Assembly (NCBI GenBank): GCA_016713435.1
Contig: JADJPD010000001.1
Span: 992,001 to 1,056,000, forward strand
Reading direction: 5' to 3'
Length of the DNA stretch: 64,000 nt
From: Gemmatimonadota bacterium
Lineage (GTDB): Bacteria; Gemmatimonadota; Gemmatimonadetes; Gemmatimonadales; GWC2-71-9
In this document: positions 26,911 through 35,409 of the stretch, piece after piece
Layout: every line of letters begins with the position of its first letter
Numbering within the stretch: position 1 is the first letter of the stretch
The notes under the pieces: model-generated
What the model saw: only the letters and a program-made list of their open reading frames with translations
Databases searched by the model: none
Told to the model about the DNA's origin: nothing
Position numbers and translations under genes: made by a program

Positions 26911-28512
26911 ATGGCCACGAGCCTCGTCGCCAAGCTCTTCTTCTTCCTTTTCCTCTCCGTCACCCTCGCCATCACCTGGTGGGCCGCGCGCCGCACGCGC
27001 ACGGCCGACCACTTCTATTCCGCCGGCCGGAGCATCACGGCCGGCCAGAACGGCTGGGCGCTCGCCGGCGACTTCATGAGCGCGGCGAGCTTCCTCGGCA
27101 TCGCCGGCCTCGTCGCCACGACGGGGTTTGACGGGCTCATCTACTCGGCCGGCTGGCTGGTGGGGTGGCCGGTGGTGCTGTTCCTGATCGCCGAGCCGCT
27201 CCGGAACCTGGGGAAGTACACCTTCGCCGACGTGGTGGCGGTGCGGATGCGGCAGGTCCCGGTGCGGATCGCCGCGGCGTTCGGGACCCTGGCCACGGTG
27301 ACGCTGTACCTGATTGCGCAGATGGTCGGGGCCGGGGGGCTCATCAAGCTGCTCTTTGGCCTCACCTACGAGGCGGCCGTGGTGGTGGTGGGCCTGGCCA
27401 TGGTGGCCTACGTGCTCTTCGGCGGCATGCTGGCGACGACGTGGGTGCAGATCGTGAAGGCGGTGCTGCTGCTGGGCGGGGCCGCGCTGCTCGCGCTCCT
27501 GGTGCTGCTCCGCTTCGACATGAACCCGGCGGCGCTCTTCGCCGCGGCCGCGGAGCAGTACGGCGCGGCGGTGCTGGCGCCGGGCAAGCTGGTGAGCAAG
27601 CCGCTCGACGCGGTCTCACTCGGCATTGCGCTCATGTTCGGCACCGCGGGGCTGCCGCACATCCTGATGCGCTTCTACACCGTGCCGGATGCGCGCGCGG
27701 CGCGCCAGTCGGTGTTCTGGGCGACCGGGCTCATCGGGGCCTTCTACCTGCTCACGTTCGTGCTCGGGTTCGGCGCCATGGTGCTGGTGACGCCGGAGGT
27801 CATCAAGTCGGTGGACGCCGGCGGCAACATGGCCGCGCCGCTCCTGGCCGAGTTGCTCGGCGGGACGCCATTCCTGGGCTTCATCGGGGCGGTGGCGTTC
27901 GCGACCATCCTGGCCGTCGTGGCGGGCCTCACGCTGAGTGGCGCCGCGGCGCTTTCCCACGACCTCTGGGTGAACGTGGTGAAGCACGGCCACGCCGACG
28001 CGCACGAGCAGCTGCGCGTGGCGCGCGCGGCGACGGTGTGCCTCGGAGTGATCGCCATCCTGCTCGGGATCGCGTTCAAGGGGCAGAACGTGGCGTTCAT
28101 GGTGTCGCTGGCGTTTGCCATCGCGGCGAGCGGCAACTTCCCGGCGCTCGTGCTCAGCATCTTCTGGCGGCGCGCCACCACCGCCGGCGTGGTGGCGGCC
28201 ATGGCGACGGGCACCCTCGCCACGCTGGTGCTCATCTACCTCTCGCCCACCGTGCAGGTGGACGTGCTGCACCGGGAGGACGCCTGGTTCCCGCTCAAGT
28301 ACCCGGCGCTGGTCACGGTCCCGCTCGGGTTCCTCACGGGGATCGTGGTGTCGCTCCTGACGCCGAGCGCGGCGGAGGCTGAGGCCTTCGCGGCGCTCGA
28401 GCGCCGGGCGTCGCTGGGGGGGGGGGGCGGGAGCGAGGTGCTGGGGGGCCGGGCGAGCGCCGCCCCGCAGGCGCGCCCGGGGCGGCCGCCGCGCGAAGCG
28501 GCCGGCCTCTAA
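26911..28512 (+). CDS. sodium:solute symporter, ActP-like (cation/acetate family)
   Basis: 533 residues, about 13 TM segments. SSS-family landmarks: DHFYSAGRSITAGQNGWALAGDFMSAASFLGIAGL near 31-65, a conserved helix ADVVAVRMRQVPVRIAAAFGT, MFGTAGLPHILMRFYTVPDARAARQSV, and VAGLTLSGAAALSHDLW. It belongs to the ActP/MctC subfamily that imports acetate and other short monocarboxylates with Na+. The pairing with DUF485 supports this. The last ~45 residues (after SLGGGGG) are Gly/Arg/Pro-rich, unlike relatives, and follow a 12-G run at 28416-28427, so the true C-terminus may be altered by an indel there. Confidence 0.9.
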   Translation: MATSLVAKLFFFLFLSVTLAITWWAARRTRTADHFYSAGRSITAGQNGWALAGDFMSAASFLGIAGLVATTGFDGLIYSAGWLVGWPVVLFLIAEPLRNLGKYTFADVVAVRMRQVPVRIAAAFGTLATVTLYLIAQMVGAGGLIKLLFGLTYEAAVVVVGLAMVAYVLFGGMLATTWVQIVKAVLLLGGAALLALLVLLRFDMNPAALFAAAAEQYGAAVLAPGKLVSKPLDAVSLGIALMFGTAGLPHILMRFYTVPDARAARQSVFWATGLIGAFYLLTFVLGFGAMVLVTPEVIKSVDAGGNMAAPLLAELLGGTPFLGFIGAVAFATILAVVAGLTLSGAAALSHDLWVNVVKHGHADAHEQLRVARAATVCLGVIAILLGIAFKGQNVAFMVSLAFAIAASGNFPALVLSIFWRRATTAGVVAAMATGTLATLVLIYLSPTVQVDVLHREDAWFPLKYPALVTVPLGFLTGIVVSLLTPSAAEAEAFAALERRASLGGGGGSEVLGGRASAAPQARPGRPPREAAGL

Positions 28513-28842
28513 CCACCACCCGCTGAGCCACCCGAAGTGCGCCAGGCCGGCCAGCAGGGCCGCGCCGAGCACGCCTTTCCATCGCGGGGTGAGCAGCGCC
28601 ACCCCTTCGAGCCGCGCGATGTCCTCGCCCCGCTCCAGGCGCTCCTGCCGGTACCCCTTGAACAAGATGAGCCCCACGCCGATCACCGCGAAGGCCGGCC
28701 CGCCGAAGCCCCCAAGCGAGGAGAAGTACGGCTGGGTGGCGGCCTGCCGCTCCGTGAGGTAGGCGCTCCCCAGCCCGAGCACCAGGATCCCGGCCCCCGC
28801 GAGCCGGCGCACCAGGGGCGACGGGCTGGTCTTGAGGTCCAT
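28513..28842 (-). CDS. small membrane protein, 3' end uncertain
   Basis: Starts with an ATG overlapping the arginase stop (TGATG). About 110 residues are convincingly coding: MDLKTSPSPLVRR, TM1 (LAGAGILVLGLGSAYL), a loop, TM2 (FGGPAFAVIGVGLILF), a basic/acidic loop YRQERLERGEDIARLEG, then TM3 (GVLGAALLAGLAHFGWLSGWW). I recognise no family. The reading frame has no stop here and continues antisense through the symporter gene to 27616 as obvious nonsense. The coordinate given ends at the symporter stop and is a best guess; a frameshift near the gene end is likely. Confidence 0.6.
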
Positions 28843-29767
28843 CAGAGGATCTGCTTGCCGAAGGCCGAGAGGAGGAGCTCGACCGCGAACTCCGCCGAGC
28901 GATTGCGGTCGTCGAGGATCGGGTTCACCTCGACCATCTCGAGCGAGGTCACCACCCCGGCGGCCGCGAGCGACTCCATGATGAGGTGCGCCTCGCGATA
29001 GTCGAGCCCGCCCTTCACCGGCGTCCCCACCCCCGGCGCAATCAGCGGGTCCACCGAGTCGAGGTCGAAGCTCACGTGCACGTAATCGGTGTCGCGCGTG
29101 ACGTTCTCGATGGCCTTCTCCATCACGATGTGGATCCCGTGCCGGTCGATGTCGGCCATGGTGTAGGTGTGGACACCCAGGCGGCGCAGGTGATCGCGCT
29201 CGCCGGCGTCCACGCTCCGGATGCCCACCAGGGCCACGTTGTCGGGCGCCACCTTCCGGAACCGGCCGCCGATGCTCCCCAGCTCCCCCGGCCCGATGCC
29301 GAGCAGCGCCGCCAGCGGCATGCCGTGCACGTTCCCGCTCGGCGAGGTGGCGGGCGTGTTGATGTCGCTGTGGGCATCAACCCAGATGACGCCGACCTTC
29401 CTGCCCTTGGGCCTGGCGTGGGCCACCACGCCGCTCACGGTGCCCGCGGCAATCGAATGATCCCCCCCAGCACCAGCGGGAAGTGCCCGCGCCTGAGCAC
29501 CCGCTGCACCTTGTCGGCGAGGAGCTTGCCCGCCGCGACGATCTCGCCCAGGTAGCGCGCCCGCGGGTTCCCCACCTTGAGCTGCTCCATGATGCGGATG
29601 TCGAGGTCCCCCTCGTCGATCACGGCGCGACCGAGCTCCTGGAGGGCCGGGGCAAGACCGGCAATGCGGATGGCGGAGGGGCCCATGTCCACGCCGCGGC
29701 GGCCGGCACCGAGGTCCATGGGGACGCCGATGATGTGGATCGGCTTGGCGGGACGGGGGTGCGTCAT
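28842..29767 (-). CDS. rocF: arginase, frameshifted
   Basis: Hydrolyses L-arginine to ornithine and urea. N-terminal part from MTHPRPAKPIHIIGVPMDLGAGRRGVDMGPSAIR to FPLVLGG is normal arginase. The Mn-binding GGDHS motif is broken: after seven G (29462-29468 on the plus strand as C) the frame goes to IIRLPRAP and stops. One more G restores GGDHSIAAGTVSGVVAHARP and leads into the second part, which carries DAHSDINTP (Mn ligands), LDSVDP and a full C-terminus to LLLSAFGKQIL. Total 926 nt is one short of a multiple of three. The homopolymer context strongly suggests a base-calling deletion. The last codon overlaps the start of a small membrane protein. Confidence 0.85.
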
Positions 29768-29786
29768 CGGGTCCCTGAAAGCGAAG

Positions 29787-29806
29787 GCGCGGCCCGAGGG
29801 CCGCGC
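29787..29806. terminator. hairpin between dnaN and arginase
   Basis: Perfect 9-bp stem GCGCGGCCC-ga-GGGCCGCGC in the 62-bp gap after dnaN (minus strand). No U-tract. Confidence 0.6.
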
Positions 29807-29829
29807 AATCGAGACGGAATGAGGATCGG

Positions 29830-30945
29830 TCAGTCGACGAGGCGGAGCGGCATCACCAGCGTCAGGTAGGCGGCAGGGTCGTTCCAGCCCACCGGCTCCA
29901 TGGTCGCGGCGCGCTCGGGACCCTTGAAGGTCATCCGCACCTCGTCGGTGGGCATGAACTTGAGGATCTCGAGGAGGTACGCGGCGTTGAAGCCGATTTC
30001 CATCCCATCGCCCTCGAAGGAGACGGCCAGTTCTTCCTGGGCCTCGCCGAGGTCGGGGGTCTGCACCGAGAGCTTGCACTGGGTGGCGGTGAGCGCCATC
30101 CGGATGCGGTGCGTCTGGTCGCTGGCCACGATGCTCATGCGGCGGAGCGCCGAGGTGAGCGCCGCGCGGTCGGCGGTCATGGTCTTGTCGTTCTCGCGCG
30201 GGATGACCTGCTCGTAGTTCGGGTACGGTCCCTCGATGAGCCGGGTGAAGACCTGGGTGGTGGCCGAGCGGAAGCCCAGGTGGTTCTCGCTCTTGGCGAT
30301 GTCGAGCTCGTCCTGGTCCTTGAAGAGGCGGCGGATCTGGTCGAGGGCCTTTGGCGGGATGATGAGGTCGGCCTGGCCCTTGCCCATCCCGGCGCTCACC
30401 GGCACGTCCATCCGCGCCAGGCGATGCCCGTTGGTGGCCACCATCCGCATCTTCTCGGGGCGGAGCTCCCAGAGGACGCCGTTCAGGATGGGCCGGCTCT
30501 CCTCGGTGCTGGCGGCGAAGGCCACGTGGGAGACCAGCTTCTGGACGTCACCGGCCTTGGAGTGCCAGCCGCCGTCGAACTTGACCGCGGGGAAAGCCGG
30601 GAATTCCTCGCGGGGCAGCCCCAGCAGCTTGAACTTGGACTTCCCGCACTCGATGGTGGCGCGCTGCTCCCCCGAGCTCGTGAGCCGGATCGCCGCACTC
30701 GGCAGCTCCCGAACGATGTCGGAGAGCTTCTTGGCCGGGAGGGTGATGGCGCCTTCCTGGTCCACGCTGGCGGGCACCGTGGTGCTCACCGCGATGTCGA
30801 GATCGGTCCCGGAGAGCCGCAGCCCGTCGCTCGTGGCCTCGAGGAGGACGTTCGAGAGGACGGGAAGTGTCGTCTTGGTCGGGATCGAGGCGCTGACGGC
30901 CTGCAGTCCTTCCTGGAACTGCTCCCGCGTGATCGTGAACTTCAT
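29830..30945 (-). CDS. dnaN: DNA polymerase III beta subunit (sliding clamp)
   Basis: 371 residues, the normal length. It has the three-fold clamp architecture. Domain 1 begins MKFTITREQFQEGLQAVSASIPTKTTLPVLSNVLLEA and includes DLDIAVSTTVPA and GAITLPAKKLSDIVRELP. The second domain has SRPILNGVLWELRPEKMRMVATNGHRLAR. The third has YLLEILKFMPTDEVRM and ends YLTLVMPLRLVD, the usual C-terminal peptide-binding groove. GAGG lies seven bases before the ATG. It is downstream of dnaA on the same strand, separated by about 300 bp that hold the origin. Confidence 0.98.
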   Translation of the reverse strand: MKFTITREQFQEGLQAVSASIPTKTTLPVLSNVLLEATSDGLRLSGTDLDIAVSTTVPASVDQEGAITLPAKKLSDIVRELPSAAIRLTSSGEQRATIECGKSKFKLLGLPREEFPAFPAVKFDGGWHSKAGDVQKLVSHVAFAASTEESRPILNGVLWELRPEKMRMVATNGHRLARMDVPVSAGMGKGQADLIIPPKALDQIRRLFKDQDELDIAKSENHLGFRSATTQVFTRLIEGPYPNYEQVIPRENDKTMTADRAALTSALRRMSIVASDQTHRIRMALTATQCKLSVQTPDLGEAQEELAVSFEGDGMEIGFNAAYLLEILKFMPTDEVRMTFKGPERAATMEPVGWNDPAAYLTLVMPLRLVD

Positions 30946-30970
30946 CCCGTGCCTCGGTGTGCAGGAAAAG

Positions 30971-31098
30971 AACTACTAATACCTAGGTTTTAAGAACTAG
31001 TAGTAGCAGTAGTAAGCGGGGATATGTGGACGGATCGCTGAAGTCGCGTGCCTGTCACCGCTTGGACTGCCACCCCGCTGTTGAGAGGTTGTGGAGGC
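30971..31098. other. oriC basal unwinding region with DnaA-trios
   Basis: In the 297-bp dnaN-dnaA gap. On the plus strand: AT-rich block (30971-30997), then TAG-TAG-TAG-CAG-TAG-TAA (30998-31015), GC cluster GCGGGG (31016-31021), then a degenerate DnaA box TGTGGACGG (31025-31033) and TGTGGA at 31090. This order (AT-rich, DnaA-trios read 3'-GAT-5', GC spacer, DnaA box) is that of the bacterial basal unwinding system. A further box-like CGTGGAGAA lies at 31160-31168. Confidence 0.72.
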
Positions 31099-31242
31099 GG
31101 GGGATGGGCTGGGGAGAGTTCCCCGCTTTTCCCGCGCTTCCCACGTCGTGCACATCCTGCGTGGAGAACCGCTGGGGATTTCCCGCGGCCCCCCGGAGTG
31201 CCCTTCTTCCCAGCGGCGGTCCCGGGCGCGGCGGGGATGAGA

Positions 31243-32631
31243 CTACTGCGCCACCAGTTCCGTGCGCGCACTCTCGATGCGGTCGCGGAAGCCGCGATCG
31301 CGGGCCATCTGCCGCTGGACCTTGTCCACGCTGTGGATCACGGTGGAGTGGTCCCGGCCGCCGAAGGCCTGGCCGATCTCGATGAGCTGCATCTGCAGGA
31401 TGTCGCGCGCCAGGTACATGGCGATCTGGCGCGGCACCACGAGCGTCTTGATCCGGGCCTTGCTGCGCAGCTGCTCGGCCGTGACCCCCCAGCGCCGCGC
31501 CACGACGTCCTGGATCTTGTCGATGGTGGGCAGCGTCCTGGGCGCCGCGGGGAGGTCGTCCCCGGGGCGGATCTTGTCGGCCAGGGCCTCGCGGGCGAGC
31601 TCGATGGAAATCTCGCGGTGCTTGAGCGAGGCGTAAAGCAGCAGCTTGATGATGCAGCCCTCGAGCTCGCGGACGTTGCTGCGCACGTGTTCCGCGATGA
31701 AGCGGAGCACGTCGTCCGGGATGGTCATCTCGAGGTGGTCCTGCTCCTGCTTCTTCCGCAGGATGGCGATGCGGTGCTCCAGGTCCGGCTGGCCGATGTC
31801 GGCGACCATGCCCCACTCGAACCGGCTGACGAGCCGGGGCTCGAGGCCGGGGAGGTCCTTGGGCGGCCGGTCCGAGGTGAGGACGATCTGGATCCCCGCC
31901 TCGTAGAGCGTGTTGAACGTATGGAAGAACTCTTCCTGGGTGGATTCCTTCCGCTCCAGGAAGTGCACGTCGTCGACGAGGAGCAGGTCGCAGCCGGCCC
32001 GGTAGCGCCGCCGGATCTCCGGCATGGTCCGGCTCTGGATGCCCTCGATGACCTCGTTGATGAACTGCTCCGCGCTCACGTACAGGACGCGGGTCTCCGG
32101 CCGCCGCTTGATCATCCCGTGGGCGATGGCCTGCATCAGGTGCGTCTTGCCGAGGCCGGTGGCGCCGTAGATGAAGAGCGGGTTGTAGGTCTTGCCCGGG
32201 GCCTCCACCGCGGCATGCGCGGCGGCGGCGGCGAGCTGGTTCGACTTGCCGATGACGAAGGTGTCGAACGTGTACCGCTCGTTGAGCGGCTGGTTGCTCG
32301 GGTTGGCGGGCGGCTTGCTGGACCCCGGCGCCGGGACGGGGGGCGTGACGAAGAAGTCCATCTGGGGCCGCTTCTGGCGGTCTTCCTGGACCCGGAACGT
32401 CACGGTGATCGGCTTGCCCAGCACCCCCTCGGCCAGCCGAGACAGCAGCGTGCCGTGGTTGGTCTCGTTCCACTTGGCGGCGAATTCGTCCGGCGCGGCC
32501 ACGACCAGGCGGTCATCCTCATAGGACACCGCCTCGGTCGGCTCGAGCCAGGCCCGGACCGTCGTGTCCGGAAGCTGGCGCGTGGCCTCGTCGAGGATGC
32601 GCTTCCAAATGTCCTTGGCGGACTGCGGCAT
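31243..32631 (-). CDS. dnaA: chromosomal replication initiator DnaA
   Basis: 462 residues from the ATG at 32631 ([19 protein letters not shown]). Domain I (1-~80), short Pro-rich domain II (~95-115), AAA+ domain III with Walker A GATGLGKT (156-163) and Walker B LLLVDD (216-221), and domain IV with the DnaA-box-binding signature [12 protein letters not shown] near the C-terminus. A longer reading from 32685 is rejected because its start lies upstream of the transcription start predicted from a strong promoter. Divergent from rpmH, as in most bacteria; dnaN follows across oriC. Confidence 0.98.
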   Translation of the reverse strand: MPQSAKDIWKRILDEATRQLPDTTVRAWLEPTEAVSYEDDRLVVAAPDEFAAKWNETNHGTLLSRLAEGVLGKPITVTFRVQEDRQKRPQMDFFVTPPVPAPGSSKPPANPSNQPLNERYTFDTFVIGKSNQLAAAAAHAAVEAPGKTYNPLFIYGATGLGKTHLMQAIAHGMIKRRPETRVLYVSAEQFINEVIEGIQSRTMPEIRRRYRAGCDLLLVDDVHFLERKESTQEEFFHTFNTLYEAGIQIVLTSDRPPKDLPGLEPRLVSRFEWGMVADIGQPDLEHRIAILRKKQEQDHLEMTIPDDVLRFIAEHVRSNVRELEGCIIKLLLYASLKHREISIELAREALADKIRPGDDLPAAPRTLPTIDKIQDVVARRWGVTAEQLRSKARIKTLVVPRQIAMYLARDILQMQLIEIGQAFGGRDHSTVIHSVDKVQRQMARDRGFRDRIESARTELVAQ

Positions 32632-32669
32632 GCTGCTCACTGCGGTGGGGGTGCTTGCAAGGGCTCGCG

Positions 32670-32698
32670 ATAGTACGAGCCGCATGTGGAAAAGTCAA
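32670..32698 (-). promoter_or_regulatory. dnaA: dnaA promoter with embedded DnaA box
   Basis: Minus strand: TTGACT (32698-32693), 17-bp spacer, TACTAT (32675-32670). The spacer starts within TTTTCCACA (32693-32685), 8/9 to the DnaA box consensus TTATCCACA, so DnaA can occupy and repress its own promoter. It predicts a leader of about 30 nt for the 32631 start. Confidence 0.8.
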
Positions 32699-32700
32699 CC

Positions 32701-32730
32701 TTGACCCGGGAGGGGGGTCCCGGGTAGGTT
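32701..32730 (+). promoter_or_regulatory. candidate rpmH operon promoter
   Basis: TTGACC (32701-32706), 18-bp spacer containing the inverted repeat CCCGGG-N7-CCCGGG, then TAGGTT (32725-32730), 30 bp before rpmH. Back to back with the dnaA promoter. Confidence 0.45.
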
Positions 32731-32759
32731 TGCGGGCTCATTTTGGGGATAAGAGACCA

Positions 32760-32921
32760 ATGAATCCGTCATACCGCCCGCGCAACAAGCGCCGCATCGC
32801 CAAGCACGGCTTCCGGGCCCGGATGGCCACCCGCTGGGGCCGCGCCACGCTGTCGCGGCGCCGGAAGAAGGGCCGCAAGCAGCTGACCGTCTCGATCGGT
32901 TCCAAAGACGGGAGCCGCTGA
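32760..32921 (+). CDS. rpmH: 50S ribosomal protein L34
   Basis: 53 residues, slightly longer than the usual 44-47. Classic sequence: [39 protein letters not shown] followed by a ten-residue extension. Highly basic, binds 23S rRNA. First gene of the rpmH-rnpA-yidD-yidC cluster. AAGAG lies five bases before the ATG. Its TGA overlaps a CTG that appears to start rnpA. Confidence 0.98.
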   Translation: MNPSYRPRNKRRIAKHGFRARMATRWGRATLSRRRKKGRKQLTVSIGSKDGSR

Positions 32922-33298
32922 CGACAGGCGAGCGTCGCCCCCGGTCGCACCGGCTGGCTCGGGATGCCGAGCGGACGCGGTGCCTCACGGCGGGTCGGCG
33001 CCGGCGGTCGCGGGTGCTGGACTTTGTCTGGCTGGACAACACAGCGGGCCACCCTCGGATGGGACTGATCGTTCCGAAGTTCCAGTCCACCGCGGTGGCC
33101 CGCAATCGTTTGCGGCGGCGCCTGACGGAGCTCTGGCGCCGGCAGGTGCAGCAGCTCCAGGGCGGCCGGGACCTGCTCATCCGGGCCCGTCCCGAGGCCT
33201 ACCGGGCCACCTTCCAGGAGCTGGCGCTCGAGCTCCAGCGGTTCGCGGCGGGCACGTTCGCCCCTGCGGGGCCGCCGCCGGCGGGAGCCGGGGAGTGA
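32918..33298 (+). CDS. rnpA: RNase P protein component, probable CTG start
   Basis: Protein cofactor of RNase P (RNA at 39.2 kb). The central RNR motif region reads [17 protein letters not shown], preceded by [16 protein letters not shown] at 33014 would give only 94 residues and remove the conserved N-terminal helix and first strand ([24 protein letters not shown]), which are coded in the same open frame upstream. No ATG, GTG or TTG exists in that extension. The only fitting start is CTG at 32918, which overlaps the rpmH stop as CTGA and has GGAG three bases upstream. That gives 126 residues, a normal size. The start is inferred. Confidence 0.85.
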   Translation: MTTGERRPRSHRLARDAERTRCLTAGRRRRSRVLDFVWLDNTAGHPRMGLIVPKFQSTAVARNRLRRRLTELWRRQVQQLQGGRDLLIRARPEAYRATFQELALELQRFAAGTFAPAGPPPAGAGE

Positions 33299-33618
33299 CT
33301 GCCGTGTCCGAGGTGAACGCGACGGAGGCCCCCGGGCCCGCGCCGCATCCGCATCACCATCCGACCTTCCCGAGGCCCCGCACCCCGCTGGGCTGGCTGC
33401 TGCTGCCGCTCACCTGGCTCCTGATCGCGCTGGTGCGGTTCTACCAACTCGCCATTTCCCCGGGCTTGCCGTCCAGCTGCCGGTTCCATCCGAGCTGCTC
33501 GGCGTATACGCTGGAGGCGCTGCAGCGCCACGGCGCACTCCGGGGCGCCTGGCTCGGCGGGCGCCGGCTGCTGCGCTGCGGGCCGTGGCACCCCGGTGGC
33601 TACGACCCGGTTCCCTGA
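33295..33618 (+). CDS. yidD: membrane protein insertion efficiency factor YidD
   Basis: 107 residues from the GTG at 33295, which overlaps the rnpA stop (GTGA). After a ~35-residue His/Pro-rich N-terminal extension comes the YidD core: [65 protein letters not shown], with the conserved Cys and the [14 protein letters not shown] tail. The core is an amphipathic peripheral membrane protein that helps YidC. The hydrophobic stretch at the start of the core ([15 protein letters not shown]) may touch the membrane. The long N-terminal extension is unusual. Confidence 0.95.
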   Translation: MTAVSEVNATEAPGPAPHPHHHPTFPRPRTPLGWLLLPLTWLLIALVRFYQLAISPGLPSSCRFHPSCSAYTLEALQRHGALRGAWLGGRRLLRCGPWHPGGYDPVP

Positions 33619-33643
33619 CTCAACTCTCTCGCTAGCGACTCCC

Positions 33644-35323
33644 ATGGATCGCCGCTTCATCTGGGCCATGGTGCTGATGATGGTCATCATCATCACGCCG
33701 ACCTTCTTCATGAAGCCCCCGGCCAAGCCGCCGGCGGCCCGGCCGGACACTGCGCAGGTGGAACGCGGTCGCCCCGACACGGCGGCCGCCCCGGCACCCG
33801 GCGCCCTGTCGGCCGCGACGGAGACGCCGGCGGCGCCCGCGGAGACGGTCACGGTGGCCTCGCCGCTCTACGAGTACGGGATCAGCACCCGGGGCGGGGC
33901 GCTGGTCTCGGCCGTGATGCGCGAGTACAAGGCGCTGGATCCGGCCCATCGCGGCCAGCTGGCCCAGCTGCTGCAGCCGGGCAAGCCGGTGCACCAGCTG
34001 GCCTTCGAGGTGGGCCGCGACACCATCGACCTCAGCACGTGGGACTTCGTGGTGAACGGCGGCACCGCGCCGCGCACGCTGCCGGAGGGCGGCACCGAGA
34101 CGGTGACGCTCACGGGGACGCGGAACGGCGTCACCGTGGACCTGGCCTACACTTTCCGGGCCCGCGACTACCAGATGGACATCGCCGGGACGGTGCGCGG
34201 GATCGGGGCCGTGGGTGGCCACCTGCTGGTCAACGTGGGCTCGGGCTTCCGGCAGACGGAGGCGGACAGCGCCGGCAACTTCTACGAGTTCGGCGTGGTC
34301 ACCAAGACCGACGAGTCGAAGCAGCTCAAGTTCTCCGCCCTGGACCCGGGCGAGCGCCGCACCCTGAGCGGGCCGTTCGAGTGGGCGGCGGTCAAGTCCA
34401 AGTACTTCGTGGTGGCGCTGCTGGCGCTCGACTCCACCCGGCCGCAGATCAGCGGGGTGGTGGTCCAGGACGACAGCCTGCACGCCAAGGGCGCGCACCG
34501 GGCCGAGACCCGGGTGGCGCTGCCGGTGCCGGCCGACGGCCGCTTCGATTACTCGCTGTACCTCGGCGCCATGGAGTATCCGCGCCTCAAGGTGATCGGG
34601 CACGACTTCTACGACATCAACCCCTACGGCTGGCCGGGCTTCCGCACGCTCATCCGGCCCATCGCCGTGGGGGCGCGGTGGCTGCTGGTGCACATGCACC
34701 AGCAGTTCAACCTGGCCTACGGGCTGGTGCTGGTGCTCTTCGGCGTGATGATCCGGGTGGTGCTCTGGCCGCTCAACCAGAAGGGCATGCGGGCCAGCCT
34801 CAAGATGCAGGCGCTCCAGCCCGAGATGCAGCGGCTGCAGGACAAGTACAAGGACGACCCGCAGACGATGCAGCGGGAAGTCATGATGCTCTACAAGCGC
34901 GAGAACGTGAACCCGTTCAGCGGCTGCTGGCCGGTGCTCCTGCCCTGGCCCATCCTGCTGGCGCTCTTCTTCGTGTTCCAGAACACCATCGAGCTCCGCG
35001 GCCAGGCGTTCCTGTGGCTGCCGGACCTCTCGCTCAAGGACCCGCTGTACATCATCCCGGTGCTGATGGGGCTGTCGATGTTCGGCCTCAACAAGGTGGG
35101 CATGTCGGGGATGCCGCCGACGCCGCAGACCAAGATGATGCTGTACTTCCTGCCGGTGATGATGACGGTGCTCTTCGTCAACTTCGCCTCGGGGCTCAAC
35201 CTGTACTACTTCGTGCAGAACCTGGTGAGCATCCCGCAGCAGTTCATGCTGGCCAAGGAGCGCAAGGCGGCCCAGGCGGCGCGGGAGGCGGGAGTGACGG
35301 TGCACACCAAGAAGCCGAAGTAG
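33644..35323 (+). CDS. yidC: membrane protein insertase YidC
   Basis: 559 residues, Gram-negative architecture: N-terminal TM (MDRRFIWAMVLMMVIIITPTFFM), Pro/Ala linker, large periplasmic beta-sandwich (about 80-350; VASPLYEYGISTRGGALVSAVMREY), then the insertase core with coiled-coil loop (KMQALQPEMQRLQDKYKDDPQTMQREVMMLYKRENVNPFSGCWPVLLPWPIL) and remaining TM helices. The conserved Arg of the hydrophilic groove is expected in IRVVLWPLNQKGMRAS. ATG at 33644. It ends the rpmH operon, followed by a strong hairpin. No jag or mnmE gene follows. Confidence 0.97.
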   Translation: MDRRFIWAMVLMMVIIITPTFFMKPPAKPPAARPDTAQVERGRPDTAAAPAPGALSAATETPAAPAETVTVASPLYEYGISTRGGALVSAVMREYKALDPAHRGQLAQLLQPGKPVHQLAFEVGRDTIDLSTWDFVVNGGTAPRTLPEGGTETVTLTGTRNGVTVDLAYTFRARDYQMDIAGTVRGIGAVGGHLLVNVGSGFRQTEADSAGNFYEFGVVTKTDESKQLKFSALDPGERRTLSGPFEWAAVKSKYFVVALLALDSTRPQISGVVVQDDSLHAKGAHRAETRVALPVPADGRFDYSLYLGAMEYPRLKVIGHDFYDINPYGWPGFRTLIRPIAVGARWLLVHMHQQFNLAYGLVLVLFGVMIRVVLWPLNQKGMRASLKMQALQPEMQRLQDKYKDDPQTMQREVMMLYKRENVNPFSGCWPVLLPWPILLALFFVFQNTIELRGQAFLWLPDLSLKDPLYIIPVLMGLSMFGLNKVGMSGMPPTPQTKMMLYFLPVMMTVLFVNFASGLNLYYFVQNLVSIPQQFMLAKERKAAQAAREAGVTVHTKKPK

Positions 35324-35381
35324 CGGGCGCGTCGCGCCGGGCCGTCGCCTCGGCTGCGCTCCCGCGTTGCGTCACACCCCA

Positions 35382-35406
35382 GGGCGGCCCGCGGCGCGGG
35401 CCGCCC
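35382..35406. terminator. hairpin between yidC and hydrolase gene
   Basis: 11-bp perfect stem GGGCGGCCCGC-ggc-GCGGGCCGCCC between convergent genes, followed on the plus strand by TCGTCATT. No real U-tract. Confidence 0.7.
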
Positions 35407-35409
35407 TCG

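Noticed and set aside
27616..28510. Continuation of the small minus-strand membrane gene through the symporter
   Set aside because: Arg/Gln/His-rich nonsense opposite a well-supported symporter; only the first ~110 codons look real.
32632..32685. Longer dnaA start at 32685
   Set aside because: Lies upstream of the predicted transcription start and inside the DnaA box; the 32631 ATG fits family N-termini.
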